Assembly (NCBI RefSeq): GCF_000633535.1
Contig: NZ_AYMR01000013.1
Coordinates: 1 to 64,000 of the forward strand
Origin: Leifsonia aquatica H1aii
Lineage (GTDB): Bacteria > Actinomycetota > Actinomycetes > Actinomycetales > Microbacteriaceae
DNA: 64,000 bases
Reading direction: 5' to 3'
Translations under genes and position numbers: made by a program
Shown: positions 42,935 to 51,432 of the stretch, in pieces
Numbering within the stretch: position 1 is the first letter of the stretch
Layout of the letters: the number at the start of each line of letters is the position of its first letter
Notes under the pieces: generated by a model
The model's database searches: none
What the model saw: the letters and a program-made list of their open reading frames with translations, nothing else
What the model was told of the DNA's origin: nothing

Positions 42935-44056
42935 GTGAGGACCGTCGGGGTGGAGGAGGAGCTCCTGCTCGTCGACGCGCGCGGGGTCGCGGCGCCGGTG
43001 GCTCCGCTCGCCCTCGCGGACGCGTCGCCGGACGGCGACGGGCCGACCGTCAGCGCCGAGATCCAGCAGGAGATGCTGGAGATCCAGACCCGGCCGCACA
43101 GCTCGATGATCGCGCTGCTCGCCGACATCGTCGCGGGCCGCGACCTCGCCGATCGGCTGGCGGCACGGCACGGGGCACGGGCAGCGGCTCTGGCGATGTC
43201 GCCGCTGCGACTGCGCCCGCACCCCACCGCCGACCCGCGGTACGAGAGGATGATGGAGCGCTACGGGCTCACCGCTCGCGGTACGCTCGTCTGCGGCTGC
43301 CACGTGCATGTCGGCATCGCCTCCCGCGAGGAGGGCGTCGCCGTGCTCGACCGCATCCGCACCTGGCTGCCGGTGCTGCTCGCGCTGACGACGAACTCGC
43401 CGTACGCGGGCGGCATCGACACCGGCCACGCCAGCTACCGCTTCGTGGTCTGGCATCAGTGGCAGAGTGCCGGCCCGACCGACCTGTTCGGGTCGGTGGA
43501 GGCGTACGACCGGTTCGAGAGCCTCTTGGTCGACACCGGCGTCATCCTCGACAGCGGCATGCTCTACCTGGACGCGCGGTTGTCGCACAAGCAGCCCACG
43601 ATCGAGGTCCGGGTCGCCGACGTCTGCCTGGACGCCCGGGACACGGTCGTGCTCGCCGCCCTCGTGCGCGCCCTCGTCGAGACCGCCGTGACGGCTTGGC
43701 GCGCCGGAGTCCCGCCGATCCCGATGCCGTCGGCGGCGCTCCGACTTGCCGAGTGGCAGGCGTCCTTGACCGGGGTGAGCGGCCGCTTGCCGCATCCCGT
43801 CACCGGTATGGGAGGGACCGCGGTCGACGCTGTGGCCGCCCTCCTCTCGCACACCGCCCCTGAACTGGACCGTGCCGGCGACCTGGCGCTGGTGCGGCGC
43901 GGACTGGCGCGCATCCTCCGGACCGGGGGAGGGGCGGGCCGGCAGCGCCTCGCCTTCGCCCGCCGGGGGAGGATGCGCGACGTCGTGGAGGCGGCGGTCG
44001 CCGCAACGCACGAGCAATCGGAGGACGACGACGGCGATGATCTCGATGCGGCCTGA
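42935..44056 (+). CDS. Carboxylate-amine ligase, YbdK type (GCS2 family)
   Basis: A 373-residue enzyme of the glutamate-cysteine ligase 2 family, which joins Glu to an amine using ATP and is weakly active as GCL in E. coli YbdK. Family marks are GVEEELLLVD at the start, EIQQEMLEIQT, CGCHVHVGIAS, LTTNSPYAGGIDTGHASYR and PTIEVRVADVCLD. Actinobacteria use mycothiol rather than glutathione, so the real product is uncertain. The GTG start at 42935 is leaderless (CATAGT, 6 nt). The C-terminus is acidic (SEDDDGDDLDAA). Confidence 0.91.
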   Translation: MRTVGVEEELLLVDARGVAAPVAPLALADASPDGDGPTVSAEIQQEMLEIQTRPHSSMIALLADIVAGRDLADRLAARHGARAAALAMSPLRLRPHPTADPRYERMMERYGLTARGTLVCGCHVHVGIASREEGVAVLDRIRTWLPVLLALTTNSPYAGGIDTGHASYRFVVWHQWQSAGPTDLFGSVEAYDRFESLLVDTGVILDSGMLYLDARLSHKQPTIEVRVADVCLDARDTVVLAALVRALVETAVTAWRAGVPPIPMPSAALRLAEWQASLTGVSGRLPHPVTGMGGTAVDAVAALLSHTAPELDRAGDLALVRRGLARILRTGGGAGRQRLAFARRGRMRDVVEAAVAATHEQSEDDDGDDLDAA

Positions 44057-44122
44057 TCGACGCCGGGGGAGTGCCGCGATGCTCCCTTCCGCGCGGCCGA
44101 CAAGACGCCTATCCTGCCGATC

Positions 44123-44392
44123 ATGACGGACAAGCAGCTCGCGCACCAGCACGCCGTCTACACCTACGGGACCCGGCCGCTGACCCTGATGTACAGTCCG
44201 ACCTCCACGGCCGCGTGGGAGGTCTACTACGGAGGCGACTACCTCGGGCTGGTCGAGGAGCAGCATCCGGCGGGCGTGAGCCGCCCGTCCTTCGTGGCGC
44301 GGCCTCCCGGTGAAGAGGAGACCGGTGATGGTATCCCCTCGGCCGATTGGCGAGCGGCGGTCGAACTGCTCGCGGCGCGCGCGGGACTCTGA
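44123..44392 (+). CDS. Small conserved-looking protein of 89 residues, unknown
   Basis: Not recognised. TATCCT at 44110-44115 followed 7 nt later by ATG 44123 supports a leaderless gene. The protein has aromatic strands (HAVYTYGTRPLTLMYSPTS, WEVYYGGDYLGLVEEQ) followed by a short helix (DWRAAVELLAARAG), suggesting a small beta-sheet-plus-helix fold. No signal peptide or membrane segment. It lies between the GCS2 gene and two other small genes. Confidence 0.6.
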   Translation: MTDKQLAHQHAVYTYGTRPLTLMYSPTSTAAWEVYYGGDYLGLVEEQHPAGVSRPSFVARPPGEEETGDGIPSADWRAAVELLAARAGL

Positions 44393-44434
44393 CGCGGCGT
44401 CACGCCACGACGGCGACCGGCCGGTCACCCAGGG

Positions 44435-44641
44435 TCAGAAAGCGAACTGCGCCCACTCTTCGCGTGGCAGCTCGACGCGCACGCCGCGCGATTCCACGAT
44501 CCAATCGTGCGGAGTCCCGGCCAGATAGGTGCACAGCAGCGTCTCGCTGCTCCACCCGTCCGCCCGGTGCACCCAGCGCACCAGATGGATGTCCTGCCCC
44601 GACTTCGGTGCATTACCGATCGGCGTCTCATAGGTCGTCAC
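44435..44641 (-). CDS. Small protein of 68 residues, unknown
   Basis: Not recognised. GTG 44641 with GGGGAGGGG 6 nt upstream gives MTTYETPIGNAPKSGQDIHL to VELPREEWAQFAF. It is soluble, rich in Trp and Tyr (four Trp), and lacks a signal. It converges with the 89-residue gene, 42 nt apart. The strong ribosome-binding site and coding-like composition support a real gene. Confidence 0.6.
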   Translation of the reverse strand: MTTYETPIGNAPKSGQDIHLVRWVHRADGWSSETLLCTYLAGTPHDWIVESRGVRVELPREEWAQFAF

Positions 44642-44726
44642 GCGGCACCCCTCCCCGAACGTGCAGCTTGCTTGGCTTGACCCTAGCGGGGTACACCGCC
44701 GGGGGACAAGAGGTGCTGGATGAACG

Positions 44727-44942
44727 TCAGTCGTACGGATCGTCGCGATCGACGGCGATGCCGTCGTACTCCTCGTCGCGGACCGCCTCGTCCTCGTCGT
44801 CCGCGTCCCCGGTGTCATCGTGCTCGGGCTCGATCACGCCGTCGGCATCGTAGGGGCCACGGCCTCCGCCTTCCGCCAGGGCGTCCACGTCGATCGGCTC
44901 GCCCGAGGGCGTCTCGGGGAACTGCTCGTTCGCATCGGTCAT
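44727..44942 (-). CDS. Small, very acidic protein of 71 residues
   Basis: Function unknown. ATG 44942 follows GGAGGAGGA. The protein is strongly acidic ([31 protein letters not shown]) and probably unstructured; it has no Cys and no membrane segment. Similar acidic short proteins are common in Microbacteriaceae-like genomes without known role. It is upstream of the 68-residue gene on the same strand with an 85-nt gap. Confidence 0.6.
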   Translation of the reverse strand: MTDANEQFPETPSGEPIDVDALAEGGGRGPYDADGVIEPEHDDTGDADDEDEAVRDEEYDGIAVDRDDPYD

Positions 44943-45141
44943 CGCCGTCCTCCTCCACCGCTCGACGGCCGGGTGGTCGCCGCTGCTACCGGATGGTAGG
45001 CGCGTGCAGCGTCGCCGGGTAGCGGCGTCCGGGAATCGGACCGTCACGAAGGGTCGGGATACTCGCATTCCAGTCCCGCTTGGGGGACACTGGCGGTGGG
45101 TCGTCCTTGTGGCCCGTGCAGAAGAGAAGGCAGAGAGAACG

Positions 45142-45345
45142 ATGGCAATTGGCACCGTCAAATGGTTCAACTCCGAAAAGGGGTTCGGGTTCATCGCCCC
45201 GGACGACGGATCGCCCGACGTGTTCGCCCACTTCAGTGAGATCGCCGGCGACGGCTACCGCAACCTCACCGAGAACCAGCGCGTCGAGTACGAAGTGACA
45301 CAGGGTCCCAAGGGCCTGCAGGCGTCGAACATCCGTCCCGCCTGA
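45142..45345 (+). CDS. Cold-shock protein, CspA family
   Basis: A 67-residue single-stranded nucleic-acid-binding OB-fold protein that melts RNA structure. RNP1 is [10 protein letters not shown] (about residues 13-22) and RNP2 is DVFAHFSEI (about 26-34). The start [13 protein letters not shown] is canonical, with AGAGAGAACG before the ATG. A ~200-bp upstream gap may contain the structured 5' leader common for these genes; no specific element was identified. A hairpin follows. Confidence 0.96.
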   Translation: MAIGTVKWFNSEKGFGFIAPDDGSPDVFAHFSEIAGDGYRNLTENQRVEYEVTQGPKGLQASNIRPA

Positions 45346-45362
45346 CGCGGACAGCGGAACGG

Positions 45363-45398
45363 CCCGCCGCCGCCCTCACGGGCGAGCGCGGCGGCGGG
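45363..45398 (+). terminator. Terminator after the cold-shock gene
   Basis: Perfect arms CCCGCCGCCGC (45363-45373) / GCGGCGGCGGG (45388-45398), 17 nt after the stop. Confidence 0.75.
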
Positions 45399-45499
45399 AG
45401 CGCGGCCGTCGCCGTGCATAGCAACCCCGCAGGGAACGCCTGAACAGCGCATAGGCCCGCGAAAGGTCACGGCGATGTGACGGCGCGAGGGTGGTGCGC

Positions 45500-46750
45500 A
45501 TGTCGTACGAAACCGCCCCCCTCTCGCTCGACATCGCCGTGCCCGTGTACAACGAGCAGGCGACGCTCGAGTCGTCCATCCGCCGGCTCCACGCCTATCT
45601 GACCGACGCCGTCGAGCAGACCTGGCGGATCACCATCGCGGACAACGCCAGCACCGACGAGACCGCCGCCATCGCGGACCGTCTCGCCGGGGAGCTCGCC
45701 GGCGTCGTCGCGGTGCACCTCCCCCTGAAGGGGCGCGGTCGCGCGCTCAAACAGGTGTGGGGCGCCTCCGAAGCCGAGGTGCTCGTCTATCTGGACGAGG
45801 ACCTCTCCACCGATCTCGCCGCGCTGCCTCCGCTGGTCGCCCCCCTGCTCTCCGGGCACTCGGACCTTGCGATCGGCACGCGGCTCGGCCGCACGTCGCG
45901 CGTCACACGCGGCGGCAGACGCGAGTTCATCTCGCGCAGCTACAACCTGCTGCTGCGGCGGACCATGTCCGTCGGCTTCAGCGACGCCCAGTGCGGGTTC
46001 AAGGCGATCAGGAGCGACGTCGCGCAGCGGCTCCTCCCGCTGGTCGAGGACGACGCCTGGTTCTTCGACACGGAGCTCCTGATCCTCGCGGAACGGTCGG
46101 GTCTGCGCATCCACGAGATCCCCGTCGACTGGGTCGACGACCCGCAGAGCTCCGTGGACATCGTGAGCACCGCGATGGAGGACGTCAAAGGCATGGTGCG
46201 CGTCGGCACCAACATCGCCCGCGGCCGCATCCCCGTCGAGTCGATCTACGCCGAGCTCGGGCGGCGGCCGTTCGAGCCTCCCCGGCCGCCCAGCTTCTTC
46301 GGCCAGGTGGTGCGATTCGGCGTCGTCGGTGTGCTCTCCACCGTCGCCTACGCGCTGCTCTACCTCCTGCTGCAGACGGTCGTCACCGCCCAGGTCGCCA
46401 ACTTCGCCGCACTCCTGATCACCGCGGTCGCGAACACCTGGGCCAACCGCCGCTTCACCTTCGGGGTGAGCGGGCCGGGGATGGTGCGGCACCAGTTCCA
46501 GGGACTCATCGTGTTCGGGATCGCCTGGGCGCTGACCAGCGGCTCGCTGCTCGCCCTGCACGCGCTGGCGCCCGCGGCCTCCGCACGCATGCAACTGATC
46601 GTGCTCACCGTGGCCAACCTCGTCGCCACGCTGATCCGCTTCGTGCTCCTGCGGCTCTGGGTCTTCCGGGCCTCCCGCCGGGCGACCCCGCCCGCCGCCG
46701 ATGCGGCCGCCTCCCGCCCCCTCTCCTTCTCCACCAGCGAAAGCGAGTGA
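45500..46750 (+). CDS. GT2 glycosyltransferase fused to a GtrA-type membrane domain
   Basis: A 416-residue protein. The N-terminal ~230 residues are a family 2 transferase of the polyprenyl-phosphate mannose/glucose synthase kind (DIAVPVYNEQATLESSIRRL, the DxD-like VYLDEDLSTDL, GTRLGRTSRVTRGGRREFISR). The C-terminal ~150 residues hold four helices matching GtrA flippase-like proteins (FGVVGVLSTVAYALLYLLL, NTWANRRFTF). It likely makes and translocates a lipid-linked sugar. ATG 45500 is chosen, with GAGGGTGG upstream; GTG at 45491 is possible. It ends 4 nt before the next gene, its probable user. Confidence 0.92.
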   Translation: MSYETAPLSLDIAVPVYNEQATLESSIRRLHAYLTDAVEQTWRITIADNASTDETAAIADRLAGELAGVVAVHLPLKGRGRALKQVWGASEAEVLVYLDEDLSTDLAALPPLVAPLLSGHSDLAIGTRLGRTSRVTRGGRREFISRSYNLLLRRTMSVGFSDAQCGFKAIRSDVAQRLLPLVEDDAWFFDTELLILAERSGLRIHEIPVDWVDDPQSSVDIVSTAMEDVKGMVRVGTNIARGRIPVESIYAELGRRPFEPPRPPSFFGQVVRFGVVGVLSTVAYALLYLLLQTVVTAQVANFAALLITAVANTWANRRFTFGVSGPGMVRHQFQGLIVFGIAWALTSGSLLALHALAPAASARMQLIVLTVANLVATLIRFVLLRLWVFRASRRATPPAADAAASRPLSFSTSESE

Positions 46751-46754
46751 CACC

Positions 46755-48878
46755 ATGACCACCACGACGACCCCCGCGACACCCGCGGCCGCCCCCGTCG
46801 CGACGCATCCCGTGCAGGCGGTCCCGCCCGGCCGGATGCGCGCCGCCCTCCGTCGGCTCGTCCGCGGCAGGGAGGACGCCGCCGCCTGGGAGCGGCCGGC
46901 GCTGCTCGGCCTCCTCGCCGTCACGGCGTTCCTCTACATCTGGGACCTCGCGGCCAGCGGCTGGGCCAACTCCTTCTACTCCGCGGCCGTGCAGGCCGGG
47001 TCGGTCAACGGGGAGGCCTTCTTCTACGGCTCCAGCGACGCGGCGAACTCGATCACCGTCGACAAGCCGCCCGCGAGCCTGTGGATCATGGCGCTCTCGG
47101 TGCGGATCTTCGGGTTGAGTTCGTGGAGCATCCTGCTGCCGGAGGCGCTGATGGGCGTCGCGACGGTCGCGCTCGTCTACGCGATCGTGCGCCGCCACTT
47201 CTCGGCGCGCACCGCGTTGCTCGCGGGCGGCGTGCTGGCCATCACCCCGGTGGCCGCGCTGATGTTCCGGTTCAACAACCCGGACGCGCTGCTCGTCCTC
47301 CTGCTGACGCTGGCGACCTACCTGACCCTGCGTGGAATCGAATCGGGCCGCATCCGCTGGGTGATCTGGGCGGGCGTCGCGATCGGCTTCGGCTTCCTGA
47401 CCAAGCAGCTGCAGGCCTTCCTCATCCTCCCGGTGCTCGCGGGCGTCTACCTGGCCGCTGCGCCGATCTCGTGGAAGAAGCGGTTCGGGCACCTGTTCGC
47501 GGCACTCGGCGCGGTGATCGTCGCCGCCGGATGGTGGGTGGCGATCGTCGAGCTGGTCCCGGCCTCCTGGCGCCCCTACATCGGCGGCTCGCAGACCAAC
47601 AGCTTCCTCGAGCTGACCTTCGGCTACAACGGGCTCGGGCGTCTCACCGGGGACGAGACGGGGAGCGTCACCGGCGGCGGCGCCACGACCGGCGGCGGGA
47701 TGTGGGGCGCCACCGGCATCACCCGCCTGTTCGACGGCGAGATCGGGGGCCAGATCACCTGGCTGCTGCCCGCTGCGCTGGTCCTCTTCGTCGTCGCCCT
47801 GGTGCTGGGCCGGCGGATGGCGCGGACGGACGCGCGGCGGGCGACCCTCCTGCTCTTCGGCGGCTGGCTGGTCGTGACCGCGCTCGCCTTCAGCTTCATG
47901 GCCGGCATCTTCCACGCCTACTACACGGTCGCCCTCGCGCCGGCCCTCGCGGGCGTCGTCGCGATCGGCGCGGCCGCGGCCTGGGGCGCTCGCGACCGGC
48001 TCTGGGTGCGGATCGTCTCGGCGGTCGTCATGCTCGGCACGGGATGGTGGGCCTGGGTGCTGCTGGACCGCGCGACGGACTGGCTGCCGTGGCTGAAGGT
48101 CCTCGTGGTCGTGCTCTCGGTCGTCGCCGCGGGACTGCTCCTGCTCCCGCAGCGCGGCCGGGCGCTGCCCACCGCGACCATCGTGGCGACCCTCGTGGCC
48201 GGCCTGCTCGCCCCGTTCGCCTACACGATCCAGACCATCACCACGGCCCACACGGGGTCGATCGTGACCGCCGGCCCGACCGTGTCCGGCTCGATGGGCG
48301 GACCGGGCGGCGGCCGAGGCGGCTTCGGCGGCAACGGCGGCCACGGCGGTCCCGGCGGGCAGGGCGGCACGCCGCCGAACGGGTTCGGCGGGCAGACCCA
48401 GGGCGGGACGACCGGCGGCACGACCGGCGGGACCGGCACGACGGGCGGCACGACCGGCGGGACCGGCACGACGGGTGGCACGACCGGTGGCGCGACCACG
48501 GGCACGCGCGGCGGGGGAGCCGGCTCCCTGCTCTCCTCCGGCAGCGTGAGCTCCCAGCTCGCGTCGATGCTGAAGGCCGACGCCTCGAAGTACACGTGGG
48601 TGGCCGCCGCGATCGGCTCCAACTCGGCGGCCGGATATCAGCTCGCGACCCAGGAGGCGGTGATGCCGATCGGCGGCTTCAACGGCTCCGACCCGTCGCC
48701 CACGCTGGCCCAGTTCGAGCAGTACGTGGCGGAGGGGAAGATCCACTACTTCATCGCCGGCGGCGTGGGGCAGTCGAACGGCGGGAGCAGCGCCTCCAGC
48801 GAGATCTCCAGCTGGATCGAGCAGAACTACACGGCGACGACGGTCGACGGGGTGACGGTCTACGACCTGACCTCGTAA
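46755..48878 (+). CDS. GT39/ArnT-like membrane glycosyltransferase with Gly/Thr-rich insert
   Basis: A 707-residue integral membrane transferase that takes a sugar from a polyprenyl phosphate donor. Helices run from about residue 45 to 500; the first outside loop has the acidic catalytic region DLAASGWANSFYSAAVQAGS and SSDAANSITVDKPPASLW. FMAGIFHAYYTVALAPALAG is typical of the YkcB-like branch. After the last helix comes a ~75-residue Gly/Thr repeat (GGTTGGTGTTGG units) and then a globular extracellular domain (about 590-707). Together with the preceding GT2-GtrA protein it matches the YkcC-YkcB type pair: donor synthesis plus transfer to a cell-surface acceptor. Confidence 0.9.
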   Translation: MTTTTTPATPAAAPVATHPVQAVPPGRMRAALRRLVRGREDAAAWERPALLGLLAVTAFLYIWDLAASGWANSFYSAAVQAGSVNGEAFFYGSSDAANSITVDKPPASLWIMALSVRIFGLSSWSILLPEALMGVATVALVYAIVRRHFSARTALLAGGVLAITPVAALMFRFNNPDALLVLLLTLATYLTLRGIESGRIRWVIWAGVAIGFGFLTKQLQAFLILPVLAGVYLAAAPISWKKRFGHLFAALGAVIVAAGWWVAIVELVPASWRPYIGGSQTNSFLELTFGYNGLGRLTGDETGSVTGGGATTGGGMWGATGITRLFDGEIGGQITWLLPAALVLFVVALVLGRRMARTDARRATLLLFGGWLVVTALAFSFMAGIFHAYYTVALAPALAGVVAIGAAAAWGARDRLWVRIVSAVVMLGTGWWAWVLLDRATDWLPWLKVLVVVLSVVAAGLLLLPQRGRALPTATIVATLVAGLLAPFAYTIQTITTAHTGSIVTAGPTVSGSMGGPGGGRGGFGGNGGHGGPGGQGGTPPNGFGGQTQGGTTGGTTGGTGTTGGTTGGTGTTGGTTGGATTGTRGGGAGSLLSSGSVSSQLASMLKADASKYTWVAAAIGSNSAAGYQLATQEAVMPIGGFNGSDPSPTLAQFEQYVAEGKIHYFIAGGVGQSNGGSSASSEISSWIEQNYTATTVDGVTVYDLTS
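48411..48505 (+). repeat. Gly/Thr-coding tandem repeats in the GT39 gene
   Basis: Units of GGCACGACCGGCGGGACC type repeat with a ~36-bp superperiod, coding for GGTTGG and GTGTTGG. Frame is kept, so variation would alter only the spacer length. Confidence 0.85.
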
Positions 48879-48918
48879 CGGAGGAGGTCGTGTCGGGGGC
48901 CCGGGCCATCATGGAGAC

Positions 48919-50268
48919 ATGACGGACGGGCCCCCACTCACGCGCGCTGCCGCCGACGGACCCCGGGCCGTGCCGCACGGCCGCCTCGGGGTCGCGGGCG
49001 GGACCGCCCTCTACGTGGCCGCCGTGCTCGGCACCGGCATCCTGGTGCTGCCGGCGCTCGCCGCCTCCGTCGCCGGCCCGGGCGCGATCCTCGCCGTGGC
49101 CGCTCTCGCACTGATCTCCGTCCCGCTCGCCGCGACCTTCGCCGCCCTGGCCCGGCGGCACCCCGACGCGGGAGGCGTCGCGACGTTCGCCCGGCGCGCG
49201 TTCGGGCCGACCGCCGCGCGCATCGTGTCGTACTGGTTCTTCTTCGGCACCCCGATCGGAGCTCCGATCGCGGCGCTGATGACCGCGCGCTACGTCGTCG
49301 CGGTCATCGGCGGCGACGCCGTGAGCACGGCGGTCATCGCGGTCGCCCTGATGATCGTCCCGCTGGCCGTCTCGGCGTTCGGCGTGCGCTTCGCCGCCTC
49401 GGTGCAGCTCCTGCTCTCGGGCGCGCTCGTGGCGGTGCTCGTCTTCGTCCTGGCCGCCGCGGCCCCGCACGGCGATGCCGCTCACCTGCAGCCGCTCCTC
49501 CCGCACGGCTGGGGCGGGGTCGGGCTGGCGATGAGCCTCTACATCTGGGCGTTCGCCGGGTGGGAGGCCGTGGCCGGGATCGGCGGGGAGTTTCGCGACC
49601 CGCGCCGCGACATCCCGCGCGCGACCGCTCTGGCGCTCGTCATCGTCTCCGTCGCCTACCTGGCGGTCCAGACCGTGACGGTGCTGGTGCTCGGAGACGC
49701 CGCGTCGACCAGCGAGGTGCCCCTGCTCGACCTCGTCTCCGCGGCCACCGGCACGGGCGGCGGTGTGGTGGTCGCCGTGATCGCCGCGATCGTCGTCACG
49801 GGCGTGTTCAACGCCTACCTGGCCGCCTTCTCGAAGCTGGGTGCCGCGATGGGACGCGACGGGGACCTCCCGCGCTGGTTCGGGCGCGGCGTCGAGAACG
49901 GCGCGGTCGCCCGGCGGGGGCTGCTGCTCTCCGCGGTGGTGATGGCCGCGTACTCCGTGGTCGTCCTCGCCAGCGGCGACCTGCCGCCGTTCATCCTGGT
50001 GCACACCAGCATCGCCGCGGCCGTCTACGGTCTCGGCGTCGCGGCCGCCGTCGTACTCCTGCCGCGGTGGTCGGTCGGCTGGTGGATGGCCGTGCTGTCC
50101 TGCGTCTTCGCGGCCGGCCTCCTGCTGCTGGCGGGATGGCACCTGGTGTTCCCCGCGGGCGTGGCGGTCGTCGCGGTGCTGGTGGGGGTGCTGTCGCGCC
50201 CGGGCCGTCTCGGCGCCCGTTCTCGGAAGGGGGCGGCGGAGGGGCGGTCTCCCGCCGAGGCGGCATAA
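48919..50268 (+). CDS. APC-family amino acid permease/exporter
   Basis: A 449-residue protein with about 12 helices. The helix-1 motif is LYVAAVLGTGILVLPALAA, with the GTGIL unwound segment, and the helix-6 region is YIWAFAGWEAVAGIGGEFRDPRRDIPRA. These resemble YjeH-type amino-acid exporters, but the direction cannot be read from sequence. It starts with a CATCAT -10-like sequence 6 nt before ATG 48919 and a short GGAG. The cytoplasmic tail is basic. The next gene, a LacI regulator, follows on the same strand. Confidence 0.88.
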   Translation: MTDGPPLTRAAADGPRAVPHGRLGVAGGTALYVAAVLGTGILVLPALAASVAGPGAILAVAALALISVPLAATFAALARRHPDAGGVATFARRAFGPTAARIVSYWFFFGTPIGAPIAALMTARYVVAVIGGDAVSTAVIAVALMIVPLAVSAFGVRFAASVQLLLSGALVAVLVFVLAAAAPHGDAAHLQPLLPHGWGGVGLAMSLYIWAFAGWEAVAGIGGEFRDPRRDIPRATALALVIVSVAYLAVQTVTVLVLGDAASTSEVPLLDLVSAATGTGGGVVVAVIAAIVVTGVFNAYLAAFSKLGAAMGRDGDLPRWFGRGVENGAVARRGLLLSAVVMAAYSVVVLASGDLPPFILVHTSIAAAVYGLGVAAAVVLLPRWSVGWWMAVLSCVFAAGLLLLAGWHLVFPAGVAVVAVLVGVLSRPGRLGARSRKGAAEGRSPAEAA

Positions 50269-50324
50269 CGCATAATGGGGGGAACCTGCGCCGGACGGTC
50301 GGCGCGCATCCGGAGGGGGACGAT

Positions 50325-51383
50325 GTGACGGCTGACGTGCCCGCCGATCCCACGGCCGAGAGTCCGGCCGGTCGTCCGCACCCGCCGCGCGCGTCGAGCA
50401 TGCGCGATGTGGCCGCCCTCGCGGGCGTCTCCCACCAGACCGTCTCCCGCGTCATCAACGGGCACGCCAGCATCCGTGACGCGACACGCGAGCGGGTGCA
50501 GCGGGCGATGGACGCGCTCAACTACCGACCCAACCGGGCCGCTCGCGCGCTGGTGACCGCCCGGTCGCGGACGATCGGCGTGCTCTCGACCTCGGCCGCG
50601 GCCCTCTACGGCCCGGTCTCGAGCATCAACGCCATCCAGGATGCCGGCCGTGAGGCCGGGTACTACATCGCCGTCGCCCAGCTGGCCGACCTGACCCCGG
50701 CCGGGATCGAGGCGGGGATCGACCACCTGCTCGCGCAGGCCGTCGAAGGCATCATCGTGATCGCCCCGCAGGAGGTCGTGCTGGAGCAGATCGCCGCCGC
50801 GCGACTGGGCGTCCCGTACGTCACCCTGCAGAGTGGGACGGCGAGCATCGAGCGCGAGCTCTCCGTCGACCAGGTCGCGGGTGCCCGGGCGGCGACGCGG
50901 CACCTGATCGATCTCGGTCACCGCACGATCGCGCACCTGGCCGGTCCGCAGGCCTGGTTCGAGGCGCAGGCCCGGCGTGCGGGCTACGAGGAGGAGCTCG
51001 CCGCGGCGGGGCTGTCGGCGCCGGCCGTGCCGCACGGCGACTGGACGGCGGAGTTCGGCTACCGCGCCGGGGTGCAGCTCCTCGCCGATCGAACGGTGAC
51101 CGCCGTGTTCACCTCCAACGATCAGATGGCGCTCGGGGTCTACCACGCGGCGCACGAGCTGGGCCGGAGGATCCCGGAGGACCTCAGCGTGGTCGGCTTC
51201 GACGACATCCCCGAGGCGGCGCATTTCTGGCCTCCCCTCAGCACGGTGCGTCAGGACTTCACGGCGCTCGGCCGCGCCAGCGTCGACCGCCTCGTGGCCG
51301 AGATCGACGGAGGAGCTGAGCCGACCGCGGCGAGCATCCTGCCGGACCTCATCGTGCGTGCGTCGACCGCATCAGTGCGCTGA
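50325..51383 (+). CDS. LacI-family transcriptional regulator
   Basis: A 352-residue repressor. A ~24-residue tail precedes the HTH MRDVAALAGVSHQTVSRVINGHAS, given in part as VAALAGVSHQTVSRVING, and the hinge helix NRAARALVTARS. The effector domain runs from TIGVLSTSAAALYGP to VVGFDDIPEAAHFWPPLSTV. GTG 50325 has GGAGGGGG 5 nt upstream; an overlapping ATG is out of frame. Target not evident: the preceding gene is an amino-acid permease, and no cognate palindrome was found nearby. The C-terminus is encoded by the first unit of a 17-bp tandem repeat. Confidence 0.92.
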   Translation: MTADVPADPTAESPAGRPHPPRASSMRDVAALAGVSHQTVSRVINGHASIRDATRERVQRAMDALNYRPNRAARALVTARSRTIGVLSTSAAALYGPVSSINAIQDAGREAGYYIAVAQLADLTPAGIEAGIDHLLAQAVEGIIVIAPQEVVLEQIAAARLGVPYVTLQSGTASIERELSVDQVAGARAATRHLIDLGHRTIAHLAGPQAWFEAQARRAGYEEELAAAGLSAPAVPHGDWTAEFGYRAGVQLLADRTVTAVFTSNDQMALGVYHAAHELGRRIPEDLSVVGFDDIPEAAHFWPPLSTVRQDFTALGRASVDRLVAEIDGGAEPTAASILPDLIVRASTASVR

Positions 51384-51432
51384 CCGCATCAGTGCGCTGA
51401 CCGCATCAGGGCGCTGACCGCATCAGCGCGCT
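51365..51432. repeat. Four 17-bp tandem repeats spanning two stop codons
   Basis: The unit GACCGCATCAGTGCGCT occurs at 51365, 51382, 51399 and 51416 with single-base changes. It contains the end and stop of the LacI gene (51381-51383) and the end and stop of the convergent SoxR gene (51423-51425). Confidence 0.9.

Noticed and set aside
48411-48505. Possible CRISPR or integron repeats
   Set aside because: The repeats are in-frame coding units for a Gly/Thr-rich linker inside a membrane glycosyltransferase.
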